DNA of 64,000 nucleotides from Hyphomicrobiales bacterium (GCA_900470805.1 UCCA01000007.1:84770-148769); one strand, 5' to 3'; positions 1 through 8,737 are shown, numbered from the stretch's first letter. Numbers and translations: made by a program. Notes: generated from the letters alone by a model not told the origin.

Positions 1-612
1 CTTTTCAACATTGCCTCCGCCAATGACAATGTAGTCAGGTTCCAGTGCGGCGTTGAGCCTCTGTGTCACGTCAGCGACGGATTTACGCCAACGGGCCTTA
101 CCGCGTGCTTCAAGGCCGCGAAGTCCAACGTAGTCCTCAAACGTTTGCCGCTTCTTATATGGAAGATGGGCAAGCTCCATCGGCATGCACACGTTTTCTG
201 CGATCATTGCAGAACCAAGCCCCGTCCCGAGTCCAAGAAACAGCATTCGGCCGCCCTCGTAACTGCCGATAGCTTGCATTAGCGCGTCGTTCACCATGCG
301 GACCGGCTTCCCGAACGCGCCGCTAAAGTCGTAGCCTTTCCAGCCGGAGGCGAGGTTGTGCGGCTCAATGGAAGGGGCATTGTCCGAAATGGGACCGGGA
401 TACCCCATTCCGATTACGTCAAATTCCCAGTCTTTGCTGAGGTCTTTCACTGTTTTGACCATCAAATCTGGCGTCATCTGAGGTCCGGACACAGCTGATC
501 GCTTTTCTCCCCCTTCGCTCAAATGAACTTTGACGTGGGATCCTCCCAAATCGATGGCGAGGACGCGCGGCGTTGATGCTCCACCGGTGGGAGAGATTGT
601 GAGGTCGCTCAT
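1..612 (-). CDS. ROK-family glucokinase, polyphosphate-glucokinase-like (3' end cut off by window)
   Basis: The first 204 residues of a sugar kinase are present; the C-terminus lies beyond the window edge. An N-terminal ATP/phosphate-binding stretch (VLAIDLGGSHVKV), a central GYPGPIS segment, the NDA catalytic region and GLGTGLGSAM followed by PMELAHL match polyphosphate/ATP glucokinases better than Cys-rich zinc-binding ROK repressors. The expected product phosphorylates glucose in the cytoplasm using polyphosphate or ATP. An AAGGAG box sits 5 bases before the ATG at 612. It lies 52 bp downstream of the adenylate cyclase on the same strand and may share its transcript. A GH15 glucoamylase elsewhere in the window (41254-43647) could supply glucose, but that link is only inference. 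Confidence 0.8.
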   Translation of the reverse strand, partial: MSDLTISPTGGASTPRVLAIDLGGSHVKVHLSEGGEKRSAVSGPQMTPDLMVKTVKDLSKDWEFDVIGMGYPGPISDNAPSIEPHNLASGWKGYDFSGAFGKPVRMVNDALMQAIGSYEGGRMLFLGLGTGLGSAMIAENVCMPMELAHLPYKKRQTFEDYVGLRGLEARGKARWRKSVADVTQRLNAALEPDYIVIGGGNVEK

Positions 613-664
613 TGTTACTCCTTGGCGTGGGGCAAACTGTTCGGCCCACGCTCGCTTTCCCATC

Positions 665-1873
665 TCAAGCAGAGCCTATGAGGGCATAGACCTCGACTGG
701 CTCCCCTACCCCTCGTAGTGGATAAGTCCCCAAGTGCGCCATTTCATCTTGGTACCCTCCCATCTCGACGAAGGCTTTTGAAAACAGCACCGATCGCTGG
801 GTCTCTTTAGTAAGTTCCTCAAGTCGAGATGTGACATTAACGGCCGGTCCGATGACGGTAAAATCCAGGCGGTTTCGGGAGCCGATATTTCCATACATGA
901 CGTCGCCCACATGGACACCCATGCCGTAGCGCAACCTGCTTCGCCCGTGGTCCTCATGTTCGGCGTTCAGGGCTTCCATGGCTACCTTCGCCTCTCGAAT
1001 AGCGGATAGCAGTCTTCCACAAGCGTCTGGATCCGTCAGTCGAAAGACAGCTAGCAGGCCGTCCCCCATGAATTTCAGGATCTCGCCGCCGTGACGCTCG
1101 ATCGGACCGGACATCGCATCAAAATAACCGTTTAGCATTTCGATTACATCGTCTCGGGGCCAAAGATCGGAGATGGTGGTAAAATCGCGCAGATCACAGA
1201 TCAGTATCGCCGCGCCGAGTGTCTCACCACTTCCTCTCGTGGTCGCACCCGCCAGGATCTGTTCGCTCGCGTGAGGACCCACGTAGGTTCGCAAGAGTGT
1301 TCGGGTGATGACGTTCTTTATTCGAATCTCACTATGCAATGTAATTGCAGGTAGCAGATCCTCTAACACCTGCATGTCCTCGTCGCTAAAACCGCCAGGG
1401 GCATCACAAGCGAAGCTGATGATGTGCTTTTTCCCTAGCGTGTGAATGAGGGGCCAGGCGACGTAATCGGTCATGCCCTGGTCGCGAAGATCGTCATAAA
1501 TTGGATATTTTGTGGGATCGCCTCGACGTCCATAAAGTGGCTGCCTAACAACGGACGCCCCACCGAACAACTCGTTTACCGGACTTTGGAGGAATGCTGG
1601 TGTGCTTTCAACATCATACCCGAACGTATCGATCTCGGCCCCAGGCATTCCGTGACGCCAGACAATTCGGGCGCCGAGCCACTCCGGATGATTGGTGCGA
1701 AAGTGGAGGGTCGCCCGACCAATGGCGACACCTTGCGATCGAAGTCGCAGACACATCTCCACGAGAATGTTGTCGATGAACCGATCGTTCTGGACGTCGA
1801 GCATGAGCCAGTCGAGAATTCCGCGTCGTTGGATTGGCCACTTTCCCTGCGGGCCGTGCTTAACCGATCTCAT
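665..1873 (-). CDS. class III adenylate cyclase
   Basis: This 402-residue protein has a C-terminal class III nucleotidyl cyclase domain (about 215-400) behind an N-terminal region of about 200 residues of unknown type; no membrane span is seen. The catalytic set looks complete: metal aspartates D227 (ICDLRDF) and D271 (KFMGDG), adenine-selecting K267 and D337 (RLDFTVIG), and transition-state N346 and R350 (NVTSR). K plus D at the specificity positions predicts ATP as substrate and cAMP as product. The frame is open upstream to 2065, but the ATG at 1873 is preferred because earlier starts would run into the end of the upstream gene. Two proteins with cyclic-nucleotide-type domains lie in the same window (34362 and 52322). 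Confidence 0.88.
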   Translation of the reverse strand: MRSVKHGPQGKWPIQRRGILDWLMLDVQNDRFIDNILVEMCLRLRSQGVAIGRATLHFRTNHPEWLGARIVWRHGMPGAEIDTFGYDVESTPAFLQSPVNELFGGASVVRQPLYGRRGDPTKYPIYDDLRDQGMTDYVAWPLIHTLGKKHIISFACDAPGGFSDEDMQVLEDLLPAITLHSEIRIKNVITRTLLRTYVGPHASEQILAGATTRGSGETLGAAILICDLRDFTTISDLWPRDDVIEMLNGYFDAMSGPIERHGGEILKFMGDGLLAVFRLTDPDACGRLLSAIREAKVAMEALNAEHEDHGRSRLRYGMGVHVGDVMYGNIGSRNRLDFTVIGPAVNVTSRLEELTKETQRSVLFSKAFVEMGGYQDEMAHLGTYPLRGVGEPVEVYALIGSA

Positions 1874-1955
1874 CGCTTCGCTCGCACTGTAGTGACTGTA
1901 ATCGCAACAGCAGGTAGGGCTGCTCTCTGAAGACCTCGTTTCCGGTCCACCTGTC

Positions 1956-3206
1956 TCATCGATTTGGGATTTGGCCAAGGAGGATGTCAAGCATTGCTTC
2001 GACGAGGCCGTTGATCGGTTCGAAGCTCGTGTGCAAAATCCGTAGCGTTCCACCGAGGGAGGCAAAGCCTAGTGTTTGCTCTTGTGAAATACCCGTCGAA
2101 ACCGCAGGCCCCCAGATACCATTGAGAGTGACGTCTCCGAAGGCAATTGGAATTTCCAACGGCCCAAGATTGGTCATCAAAATCTCGGCGCCGTATACGT
2201 GTGCCCATACAGAAGCTGTCTCTGCCACGGTGGGATTTCCCGCCAGCGCGGCTCTTACCCCTCGAACGCCGAAGACGAGCACATCCGGGTCGTTGAACAG
2301 GCCCACCTTTGAGGAGAAGTGGCGTGCATCCTCCCAGAAAACGTCAGAGAACCTCAGGGTGTCGACGGTGACCGCGTTGATATATGCACCAAGGTTCTCC
2401 GTGTTCTCCAGGAGCCGCCGCCGCGCGTCAATTGGAGAGAAGACACGAGGCGGTATGACGGCATGCTGCGGCGTCAATGCGGCGAAGGCACGAGCGGCGG
2501 CTGCACTTAGGGCACCGTGGAGTGTCGTACCCTGCTCTCGGGCTAGTGTGCGAAGAGCGGTTACTTCATCTCTCGCGACGGAACCGATCCGTACTTGCGG
2601 CTTTTTGATATCGGCCGGTCGGTATCCAGGTGGGGGGAAGAGAGCATCAGTTCGAACCGGCGGGAACGACTTGATTGGCATCGAGAGATCGTCAACGGCC
2701 TGTTCAAGCGATCTGGGGTCCGCCGCAACGACTACCATTTGACCATTTGTCGCCCGCAAAATATCTCGGATTAGATGCACTGCAGATGGTCCGTCCCCTA
2801 CCGAGTGATGCATCGTAAGGATCAGGGTTGACCGCGATCCGTCGGAGATCAGCTTCAGCCTGATTAAGGGGTCTACCAAAGCATCGATAGGTTGAGACAG
2901 CTCATCCTCGACGTAGGCCGTCCAAGCCAATGGATCGTCCTCTACCACAGATAAAGGAATTCCCCGTGGTTCGCCAATTTCGAAAATTGGATGTCCGACT
3001 TCGTCTGTTCTGATCTGCGCGGAGGCAAAAACAAGCTGCCGTCCAATATGCTCGGCCGCCCTCTGCCAATCTACTAGAGGGAACGCGCCTCCTAATTCCG
3101 CGATTGTACAAAAGTGCGTGCTGCGATTTTGGTTTAGCAGCCAGAAGGCCTTCTCAAGCCCGTCTAGTCGACGGAGCGTGTAAGGCGCACGGGATGATAT
3201 TGTCAC
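1956..3206 (-). CDS. condensation-domain / PapA-like acyltransferase family protein
   Basis: The 416-residue protein carries the HHxxxDG motif (HHSVGDG, residues 133-139) of the chloramphenicol-acetyltransferase-like superfamily, which includes NRPS condensation domains, PapA5-type acyltransferases and alcohol acyltransferases. It stands alone with no adenylation or carrier domains nearby, so transfer of an acyl group onto a small acceptor is more likely than peptide synthesis. The substrate cannot be told from sequence. The adenylate cyclase follows on the same strand with about 80 bp between them. No strong ribosome-binding site was seen at the start. Confidence 0.7.
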   Translation of the reverse strand: MTISSRAPYTLRRLDGLEKAFWLLNQNRSTHFCTIAELGGAFPLVDWQRAAEHIGRQLVFASAQIRTDEVGHPIFEIGEPRGIPLSVVEDDPLAWTAYVEDELSQPIDALVDPLIRLKLISDGSRSTLILTMHHSVGDGPSAVHLIRDILRATNGQMVVVAADPRSLEQAVDDLSMPIKSFPPVRTDALFPPPGYRPADIKKPQVRIGSVARDEVTALRTLAREQGTTLHGALSAAAARAFAALTPQHAVIPPRVFSPIDARRRLLENTENLGAYINAVTVDTLRFSDVFWEDARHFSSKVGLFNDPDVLVFGVRGVRAALAGNPTVAETASVWAHVYGAEILMTNLGPLEIPIAFGDVTLNGIWGPAVSTGISQEQTLGFASLGGTLRILHTSFEPINGLVEAMLDILLGQIPNR

Positions 3207-3291
3207 TGCATTGACTTTCGATGCTGAGATTTTGCCTAGTCACTGGGTCTAAAGCGAGCGCCACGCTGGCGATCGCACGACACTCAGTGAG

Positions 3292-3329
3292 GAAATGGCA
3301 GCGGATTATGCGCTCACGACTGCCATTTC
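3292..3329. terminator. stem-loop downstream of the DJ-1 gene
   Basis: GAAATGGCAG at 3292-3301 pairs perfectly with CTGCCATTTC at 3320-3329 across an 18-base loop. It lies just after the DJ-1 family gene, which ends at 3338 on the minus strand. There is no T-run, so it may be a processing or stability hairpin rather than a classical terminator. Confidence 0.45.
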
Positions 3330-3337
3330 AGCCCTGA

Positions 3338-4024
3338 TCAGAACGCCACGACCGGGCTCTGCTTAGCAAGCAAATGATTGAACGTCAGGGAATACTCCGA
3401 CGCAGACTGCTGGTTTTGACCAGTAATGAGCTTGCCGTCGGTCACGACGCGCACACCCCACTGTTCAACATGGGAAAACTTGACGCCCGCCTTTTCGAGA
3501 ATGGGCTGAGGGTAATTGGGGATGAAATCCTTCCCGTAAAGCTTCTCAGCTGCAAGGTCCTCATCGAGCGAGAATCCGGTTGCGTTCCTTCCGTTCACAC
3601 GGTCAGGATTGTTTCCAAGAGCGATGGTTCCGTGGCAGATCGCCCCGACGATTTTATCAGCAGCCCAGAAGTGCTCCAAGATCGCAGCAACGCGGTCATT
3701 TGGGTAGAGATCGACTGCTGCACCCGTGCCGCCTACAACGTGCACTGCGTCGAAATCGGTCGGGTTGATCTCATCGAGGGATTTCGTTGTGTCCAGCAAC
3801 TCGGCCAGCGTCTTGTCGGAGAGGAAGCCCTTGCTGACAATGTCATTGGCCTCCCAAGACCCCTCACTCAAAGGGTTGCTCAAACGATCATGCTTTACCT
3901 TACCGCCCTTGGGACTAGCCAACGTGATCTCATGTCCGCGTTCGGTTAGGTGCCAATAGGGGCGTGTGAGTTCTGCCAACCAATATCCAAGGTCGGCGCT
4001 CGTAACGATAAATAGAACCTTCAC
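3338..4024 (-). CDS. DJ-1/PfpI-family (class I glutamine amidotransferase-like) protein
   Basis: The 228-residue protein begins MKVLFIVTS and carries the nucleophile elbow AICHG, with the reactive cysteine at about residue 130, plus an HVVGGTGA strand. This fits the Hsp31/YajL-type DJ-1 superfamily, whose members act as glyoxalases, deglycases or redox-responsive chaperones in the cytoplasm. A GTG start at 4024 is chosen because GGAG stands 7 bases before it; an ATG at 4072 would add 16 unlike residues. It is divergent from the SRPBCC gene. A -35 box TTGACG and a 17-bp operator covering the -10 region lie upstream at 4100-4133, so it looks like a regulon member. Confidence 0.85.
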   Translation of the reverse strand: MKVLFIVTSADLGYWLAELTRPYWHLTERGHEITLASPKGGKVKHDRLSNPLSEGSWEANDIVSKGFLSDKTLAELLDTTKSLDEINPTDFDAVHVVGGTGAAVDLYPNDRVAAILEHFWAADKIVGAICHGTIALGNNPDRVNGRNATGFSLDEDLAAEKLYGKDFIPNYPQPILEKAGVKFSHVEQWGVRVVTDGKLITGQNQQSASEYSLTFNHLLAKQSPVVAF

Positions 4025-4099
4025 GGTAGATCTCCGATTTCGGCGAGCGTTCGCCGGTTTGTCCGCCAGCACAAAGCCATACTGGTGAATTCCGTTTAA

Positions 4100-4116
4100 A
4101 CTTCAAAATATGAAGC
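4100..4116 (-). promoter_or_regulatory. 17-bp inverted-repeat operator over the DJ-1 promoter
   Basis: The plus strand reads ACTTCAAAATATGAAGC. On the minus strand a -35 box TTGACG (4133-4128) is followed after 17 bases by a -10 box TATTTT that lies inside the repeat. The operator therefore covers the -10 element, which suggests repression. It is one of 12 copies in the window. Confidence 0.75.
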
Positions 4117-4210
4117 TGTTTTGTAAACGTCAAGCTGCATCGCAAGGCATTCGGTGTGACGTCCTCCCTAAGGGGGCGCAAAGCAAATCAGTTGACATCA
4201 GGATTGTTAG

Positions 4211-4227
4211 CTTCAATTAGTGAAGCA
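4211..4227 (+). promoter_or_regulatory. 17-bp inverted-repeat operator, SRPBCC operon
   Basis: GCTTCAATTAGTGAAGC is a perfect 6+6 inverted repeat with a 5-base centre, 27 bp before the SRPBCC start. TTGACA at 4192-4197 lies 13 bp before it as a likely -35 box, so the -10 region falls within the repeat. Confidence 0.75.
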
Positions 4228-4253
4228 ATTGCGCAACCCAGAAGGCTCAACAA

Positions 4254-4724
4254 ATGTCGGACAGCCAAGCTTCCATGTCCCCAGCACCGCTTGCCCCAGA
4301 CTTCATGGTCATCACCTCCAAAATCGAAATTTCCAAGCCAGCTGATGAGGCTTGGTCGACGATCGGCGCCTACGGTGACGCAGGAAAATACCTCAATGTC
4401 GAAAGTGAACAGATAAGCGGCGACGGAGGGATCGGAAGCGTTCGAACGATCGGCAACTCAATCGTCGAGGTAATGGTTGGCAAAGGCCCCCGTTCCTACA
4501 CTTACACCCAGACTACAGGGCCGATGGCTCCTTTCAGCTATCATGGGAGTGTGGCGCTGGAGGACGCGGGTGAGCGCAGTTCGACGCTAATCTACACGAT
4601 CAACTATGATCAGACGACGATGGACGGAGCAGCGCGAGAAGCTGCCGTGGGCCGGATTCGGCCTCGGTTTCAGGGAATGATCGAAGCCATGAAGATTGCC
4701 GCAGAGGCCACTACGCCCTCCTGA
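4254..4724 (+). CDS. SRPBCC-family (polyketide cyclase / START-like) protein
   Basis: The 156-residue protein has the SRPBCC pattern: an N-terminal strand with EISKPADEAWSTIGAYG, a G-x-G-x-VR central strand (GGIGSVRTI) and a C-terminal long helix (FQGMIEAMKIAA). These helix-grip folds bind hydrophobic ligands; the ligand is unknown. It is the first gene of a plus-strand run SRPBCC, quinone reductase, isochorismatase-like hydrolase, SDR, and has its own operator 27 bp upstream. The ATG at 4254 is accepted although only a weak AGAAGG box lies 10 bases before it. Confidence 0.75.
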   Translation: MSDSQASMSPAPLAPDFMVITSKIEISKPADEAWSTIGAYGDAGKYLNVESEQISGDGGIGSVRTIGNSIVEVMVGKGPRSYTYTQTTGPMAPFSYHGSVALEDAGERSSTLIYTINYDQTTMDGAAREAAVGRIRPRFQGMIEAMKIAAEATTPS

Positions 4725-4806
4725 CAGCTACGCCGACCTGAACAATGAAGAAATCCGGCTCGTCGGCCTCTGCGCCGCGAGCCAATCAAATTTGAGTGGT
4801 CTCCCA

Positions 4807-5676
4807 ATGAAATACCTGATTATCCATGCTCATCCTGAACCTGCGTCTCTCTCGGCCTACCTTAAGGATCGAGCGGTGACTCACCTCACAGCTGCCGGTC
4901 ACGAGGTTGAGGTTTCCGATCTCTATAAGATGGAGTGGAAGGCCGTCGCCGATGCCAAAGACTTTCCCAGTCGGGCGGAAAACGAAGGGCCTTTGAATTA
5001 TTCAAGGGCCTCCAAAAAGGCGTTTGCGGCCGGAGAGCAATCGGCCGACGTAGCGGAGGAGCAGCGAAAGTTGCTTTGGGCTGATGTTGTCGTCCTGCAG
5101 TTTCCACTCTGGTGGTATGGAATGCCAAGCATCCTCAAGGGTTGGGTCGATCGCGTTTACGCATATGGTTTTACCTATGGTGTCGGGCCATCGGGTGGCG
5201 CGAACTGGGGAAACCGGTTCGGCGAAGGCGTATTCAAGGGAAAGCGAGCGATGGTCGCAATGACCGTCGGAGGACGCATGGCGCACTACGGTCCTCGCGG
5301 TGTGAACGGAGCGATCGACGACTTGCTCTGGCCCATCCAGCATGGGGTGCTTTACTACCCGGGCTTCGACGTACTTCCTCCGACTGTTTTCTACGAGGTA
5401 AATCGCGCCGAACCGGATGCCGTAGAGACTATGGCAAAGACGTTCGTTGAGCGACTTTTGAATGCCTCCACTACGGAACCTATTCCGTTCATCCCACAAA
5501 ACGGAGGCGACTACGACGACATCCAAGTTCTGAGGCCCGGTGTTGGAAGTGACGAAGCGGGGCACGCGCGGCATCAATATTCACCCGCCTATGTCTCGAA
5601 CACATGGCTGGGTAAATCAGGGGACTACACCGCCAAACACATCCCACCAACATCCCGCGATGATGACCAATCGTAA
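4807..5676 (+). CDS. NAD(P)H:quinone oxidoreductase, flavodoxin-fold (Flavodoxin_2)
   Basis: The 289-residue protein begins MKYLIIHAHPEPASLS, the FMN/FAD phosphate-binding start of the NQO1/MdaB/KefF family, and carries QFPLWWYGMPSILKGWVDRV, the family hallmark around the isoalloxazine pocket. The C-terminal 60-80 residues are an extension beyond the usual 200-270. It probably reduces quinones by two electrons in the cytoplasm, avoiding semiquinone radicals. The ATG at 4807 begins the family-like N-terminus; the frame is open upstream to 4696. A second family member lies at 49685. It is co-oriented with SRPBCC (83-bp gap). Confidence 0.85.
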   Translation: MKYLIIHAHPEPASLSAYLKDRAVTHLTAAGHEVEVSDLYKMEWKAVADAKDFPSRAENEGPLNYSRASKKAFAAGEQSADVAEEQRKLLWADVVVLQFPLWWYGMPSILKGWVDRVYAYGFTYGVGPSGGANWGNRFGEGVFKGKRAMVAMTVGGRMAHYGPRGVNGAIDDLLWPIQHGVLYYPGFDVLPPTVFYEVNRAEPDAVETMAKTFVERLLNASTTEPIPFIPQNGGDYDDIQVLRPGVGSDEAGHARHQYSPAYVSNTWLGKSGDYTAKHIPPTSRDDDQS

Positions 5677-5734
5677 CGGTCAGCCGATCCTTGGCGGGTT
5701 AACTCGCTAACCTCAAGATTATCAGGACATCATT

Positions 5735-6361
5735 ATGAGTGAAACATATTCGCTAAGCGAAACAGCCCTCCTCCTCGTTGACGTGCTCAACGACTTCCTT
5801 GACGAAAAAGGCAAGCTGGCCGGTCGCATCGGTCCAATGCTCGGAAAAACGGATCTAATCGCCCACCTTGGCCGCTTGGTGGCCGGTGCGCGTGCTGCTG
5901 GCGTAAAGATCTTCTATGTGCCTCACGGCTTGCATGAGCATAGCTTCGACGACGTAAAGCATGTCCATCCCAGGTGGCAGTGGGCAATGGAAAACAAGCT
6001 GTTCTGGAAGGGGGAATGGGGTGCCGACTTTTTCCCACCGCTCGCGCCAGTAGACGGGGATGTCATCATCAGCCGCCACAGAACATTCGACAGCTTTGTG
6101 AATACCGACATGCTGGCCAAGCTCAAGGAGCACAACATCCAGAAGGTAGTCCTTGCTGGATTGACGTCCCACACATGCGTCGAGAGCGCTGGGCGCCACG
6201 CGCTTGAAGAAGGCTTCCATGTCACGTTCCTCAAGGATGCCGTTGCAGAGTTCACAGAGGAAGCTCACCAGGCAGCGATCAACCTGAGCTATCCTACCTT
6301 CGGCCACAACGTCACCACCATTGACGAGTTTCTCGCCGCTGTCGAACGGGTTCCGGCCTAA
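5735..6361 (+). CDS. isochorismatase-family cysteine hydrolase
   Basis: The 208-residue alpha/beta protein has the family aspartate (LLLVDVLNDF, D16) and nucleophile (LTSHTCVES, C148). The usual catalytic lysine position reads S113 (VIISRHRTFDSF), so the Asp-Lys-Cys triad looks incomplete unless R114 substitutes. Substrates in this superfamily include amides, nicotinamide and isochorismate; none can be assigned here. It is third in the SRPBCC-quinone reductase-SDR run. Two paralogues sit at 48181 and 48810 behind the same type of operator. Confidence 0.82.
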   Translation: MSETYSLSETALLLVDVLNDFLDEKGKLAGRIGPMLGKTDLIAHLGRLVAGARAAGVKIFYVPHGLHEHSFDDVKHVHPRWQWAMENKLFWKGEWGADFFPPLAPVDGDVIISRHRTFDSFVNTDMLAKLKEHNIQKVVLAGLTSHTCVESAGRHALEEGFHVTFLKDAVAEFTEEAHQAAINLSYPTFGHNVTTIDEFLAAVERVPA

Positions 6362-6367
6362 CGACAG

Positions 6368-6391
6368 TTGGGGCCGTAATCGCGGCCCCAA
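6368..6391 (+). terminator. GC-rich stem-loop after the isochorismatase-like gene
   Basis: TTGGGGCCG (6368-6376) pairs with CGGCCCCAA (6383-6391) immediately after the stop codon. There is no T-run, so it may only attenuate transcription into the SDR or protect the 3' end. Confidence 0.5.
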
Positions 6392-6447
6392 GCTCCCGAT
6401 CATGGTAATGTAGCGCCCATGACTGACATCATTTGACAAGGCAACCT

Positions 6448-7242
6448 ATGACCAAACAGACACGCAGCGCACTCATCACTGGCGCTTCAGCGGGTATCGG
6501 CAAGAGCTTCGCTGAGCACTTAGCACACACAGGGCACGATCTCGTGCTTGTGGCTCGTCGGACTGACCTCCTTGAAGCTTTGGCGGATAGGCTCCGAAAC
6601 GAAAGCGGAGTCGACGTGGAAGTTCTCCCGGCAGACCTTTCTACAGATGAAGGTGTAGGAAACGTCGTCGCGCGTATCAGCAGCGGGCCTCCGATCGACC
6701 TATTGATCAACAATGCCGGATATGCCTCGCGCGGCAAGGTCGCAGAACTGGACGCCGACGCCCTTGACCATATGCTTCGCGTGAACGTTATGGCGCTCAG
6801 CCGCTTGTCGCGTTATGCGATGGGCCGCATGGTCGCTGAAGGTCGCGGAAGCATCATCAATGTCGGCTCCGGCACCGCGTTCATGCAATTTGCTGGCAAC
6901 GCCGGTTACGGCGCATCCAAAAATTTCGTGATGGCCTTCACCAGACATATGCATTTGGAAGCCGAAGGTACCGGCGTTCGAATACAGTTGTTGGTGCCGG
7001 GACTGGTATCCACGGATTTCCACGCGGTCGCGGGTGGAGACATTGCCAATTTCCCGCCTGAGCGTGTGATGAAACCGGACGATCTGGTGGTCGCGTCGCT
7101 CCGGGCGCTCGAGAAAGAGGAGCCTGTGTGTATTCCGTCGCTGCCTCAGATCAGCGACTGGAATGCATACGTGAAAGCAGAAGGCGCTGTTGCCGCCAAT
7201 ACTTCGCGTGATCACATTGCCGCCCGGTATCACGCGAACTGA
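6448..7242 (+). CDS. short-chain dehydrogenase/reductase (classical SDR)
   Basis: The 264-residue SDR has the TGASAGIG cofactor motif near the N-terminus, NNAGYA, and the catalytic YGASK with an upstream serine (INVGSGTAF). All catalytic residues are present. The R-x-D pattern after strand 2 (ARRTDLLE) suggests NADPH. The ATG at 6448 has AAGG 8 bases upstream; a TTG five codons earlier is less likely. It closes the operon begun by SRPBCC at 4254. A similar SDR lies at 53924; the substrate is unknown. Confidence 0.88.
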   Translation: MTKQTRSALITGASAGIGKSFAEHLAHTGHDLVLVARRTDLLEALADRLRNESGVDVEVLPADLSTDEGVGNVVARISSGPPIDLLINNAGYASRGKVAELDADALDHMLRVNVMALSRLSRYAMGRMVAEGRGSIINVGSGTAFMQFAGNAGYGASKNFVMAFTRHMHLEAEGTGVRIQLLVPGLVSTDFHAVAGGDIANFPPERVMKPDDLVVASLRALEKEEPVCIPSLPQISDWNAYVKAEGAVAANTSRDHIAARYHAN

Positions 7243-7249
7243 GCGCCTG

Positions 7250-7282
7250 CATCTCTAGCCTCACGGTCACAGGCTGGAGATG
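7250..7282 (+). terminator. stem-loop after the SDR gene
   Basis: CATCTCTAGCC (7250-7260) pairs with GGCTGGAGATG (7272-7282) with one mismatch, just after the SDR stop and before the OsmC promoter. There is no strong T-run. Confidence 0.4.
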
Positions 7283-7367
7283 TTCTCCTGAGCGGATCGA
7301 TTCTACCGTCCATCAAAATGTGTTGATCGCGCCGGGCGGTTGCCAATCGACCGCCATGACGGTATTA

Positions 7368-7384
7368 GCTTCAATAAATGAAGC
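7368..7384 (+). promoter_or_regulatory. 17-bp inverted-repeat operator, OsmC operon
   Basis: GCTTCAATAAATGAAGC is a perfect inverted repeat ending 16 bp before the OsmC start. A possible promoter TTGCCA (7340-7345), 17 bp, TATTAG (7363-7368) would place the repeat at the transcription start. This is a member of the 12-copy family. Confidence 0.72.
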
Positions 7385-7400
7385 AATAACGGAGAAGCAC

Positions 7401-7823
7401 ATGCCTGTAGGATCATCCACCTGGAAAGGTACTTGGAAGCAGGGCAAGGGTACAATCTCGACAGAGAGCGGCAGCCTGCCTGCTATCCCGTATAGCTATG
7501 CTAGCCGTTTCGAAGATTCTGCCGGTGCTAGCCCCGAAGAGCTACTGGCCGCAGCGCACGCAGGTTGCTTCAACCAAGCCCTGGCAAACAATTTCGGCAT
7601 GATCGGCTTCGAAGCAAAATCGATTGAGTCGTCGATCAACGTGGACCTGCAATTCGTAGAAGGCCGTCCTACCATCATGGGCGTTCACATAACAACGCAA
7701 GCGAGCGCTCCCGGAATAACGAAGGAGCAGTTTGACGGATGCGCGGAGCGTGCCCGAGCCAACTGCTCGATCTCGAAGGCTCTCAAGTCAGAAATCACAC
7801 TCGAAGCCAAGCTCATAGATTGA
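7401..7823 (+). CDS. OsmC/Ohr-family peroxiredoxin
   Basis: The 140-residue protein matches OsmC: WKGTWKQGKGT at the N-terminus, SPEELLAAAHAGCFNQALA with the first reactive cysteine, and a second cysteine in RARANCSISKAL. These two cysteines reduce organic hydroperoxides. The ATG at 7401 has GGAG 6 bases upstream. A near-identical N-terminus occurs in a second OsmC gene at 63813. It heads an operon with the enoyl-CoA hydratase-like and alpha/beta hydrolase genes and has an operator just upstream. Confidence 0.9.
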   Translation: MPVGSSTWKGTWKQGKGTISTESGSLPAIPYSYASRFEDSAGASPEELLAAAHAGCFNQALANNFGMIGFEAKSIESSINVDLQFVEGRPTIMGVHITTQASAPGITKEQFDGCAERARANCSISKALKSEITLEAKLID

Positions 7824-7855
7824 GCGTCGTTCCACCGACGGAGGCCAAGACCGAC

Positions 7856-8680
7856 ATGACTGAATACCAGACCCTTAGAACTCGTTTCGAGAACGGTGTC
7901 CTCTTCGCGGAAATCGACAGCCCGCCAATGAACTTGTTGGGCCCCGCCCTCGTCCAGGATCTCGTCACACTGATTCCCAAGCTGGACGAAGACGACGGAC
8001 CACGCGTCGTGGTGTTTTCCAGCGCTGACCCTGACTTCTTCATTCCACATGTCGACATGACGAAGATCGCGGAATATCGGCAAATCGCTGCAAAACTTGT
8101 CGGAGAGCCATCTATTGGGCTCCTGTTCCGCCGTCTCAGTCTGACTAAGGCGGTAACGATTGCCCAGATTTCGGGCCGCGCTCGCGGTGCTGGGAGCGAA
8201 TTCGCACTGGCGTGCGACATGCGCTTTGCATCGAGAGAAAAGGCAATCTTTGGTCAGATCGAAGCTGGCTTCGGGCTTTCACCTGGCGCAGGTGGGATTC
8301 AGCACCTTGCCCGGCTTATGGGCCGTGGTCGGGCGCTTGAAGCACTTCTCAGCTCGAACGACTTTGATGCAGATACAGCAGAGCGATACGGGTGGATCAA
8401 CCGATCTCTACCCGATGCGGAGTTGGCGTCGTTCGTCGCTTCCCTTGCCAAGCGGATTGCAAATTTCCCACCTGGAGGTGTTCAGGCCATCAAGGAGCGT
8501 ATGAGCGCAATCAATCTGGCGTCGGAGGACGACTTCCGGCGGGATTCCGACCTATTCGGCGTCGGCGCACAGGATCCTGAAAACAAAAGGCGGATTGGCG
8601 CAATTGCCAAGAGCGGAATGCAGACCCGTGGCGACACCGAACTCAACTTCGGACGACTGCTCGGCGAGATTTCCGAATAA
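7856..8680 (+). CDS. enoyl-CoA hydratase/isomerase-family protein (crotonase fold)
   Basis: The 274-residue crotonase-fold protein has an oxyanion-hole segment ISGRARGAGSEFALACDMRF and a second conserved segment IEAGFGLSPGAGG containing a plausible catalytic glutamate. It would act on an acyl-CoA thioester in the cytoplasm. The ATG at 7856 has GGAGG 11 bases upstream. It follows OsmC by 32 bp and precedes an alpha/beta hydrolase, so it is probably in the operator-controlled operon. No neighbouring acyl-CoA ligase points to a substrate. Confidence 0.83.
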   Translation: MTEYQTLRTRFENGVLFAEIDSPPMNLLGPALVQDLVTLIPKLDEDDGPRVVVFSSADPDFFIPHVDMTKIAEYRQIAAKLVGEPSIGLLFRRLSLTKAVTIAQISGRARGAGSEFALACDMRFASREKAIFGQIEAGFGLSPGAGGIQHLARLMGRGRALEALLSSNDFDADTAERYGWINRSLPDAELASFVASLAKRIANFPPGGVQAIKERMSAINLASEDDFRRDSDLFGVGAQDPENKRRIGAIAKSGMQTRGDTELNFGRLLGEISE

Positions 8681-8737
8681 CTTTCGCTGTCAAACGACCA
8701 TCGCAGACTGCAGAAAATCAGATCAAAGGATAGCCAC

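Noticed and set aside
1984-2742. 252-codon plus-strand frame
   Set aside because: It is antisense to the condensation-domain gene, with a low-complexity Ser/Arg/Thr composition and no motif.
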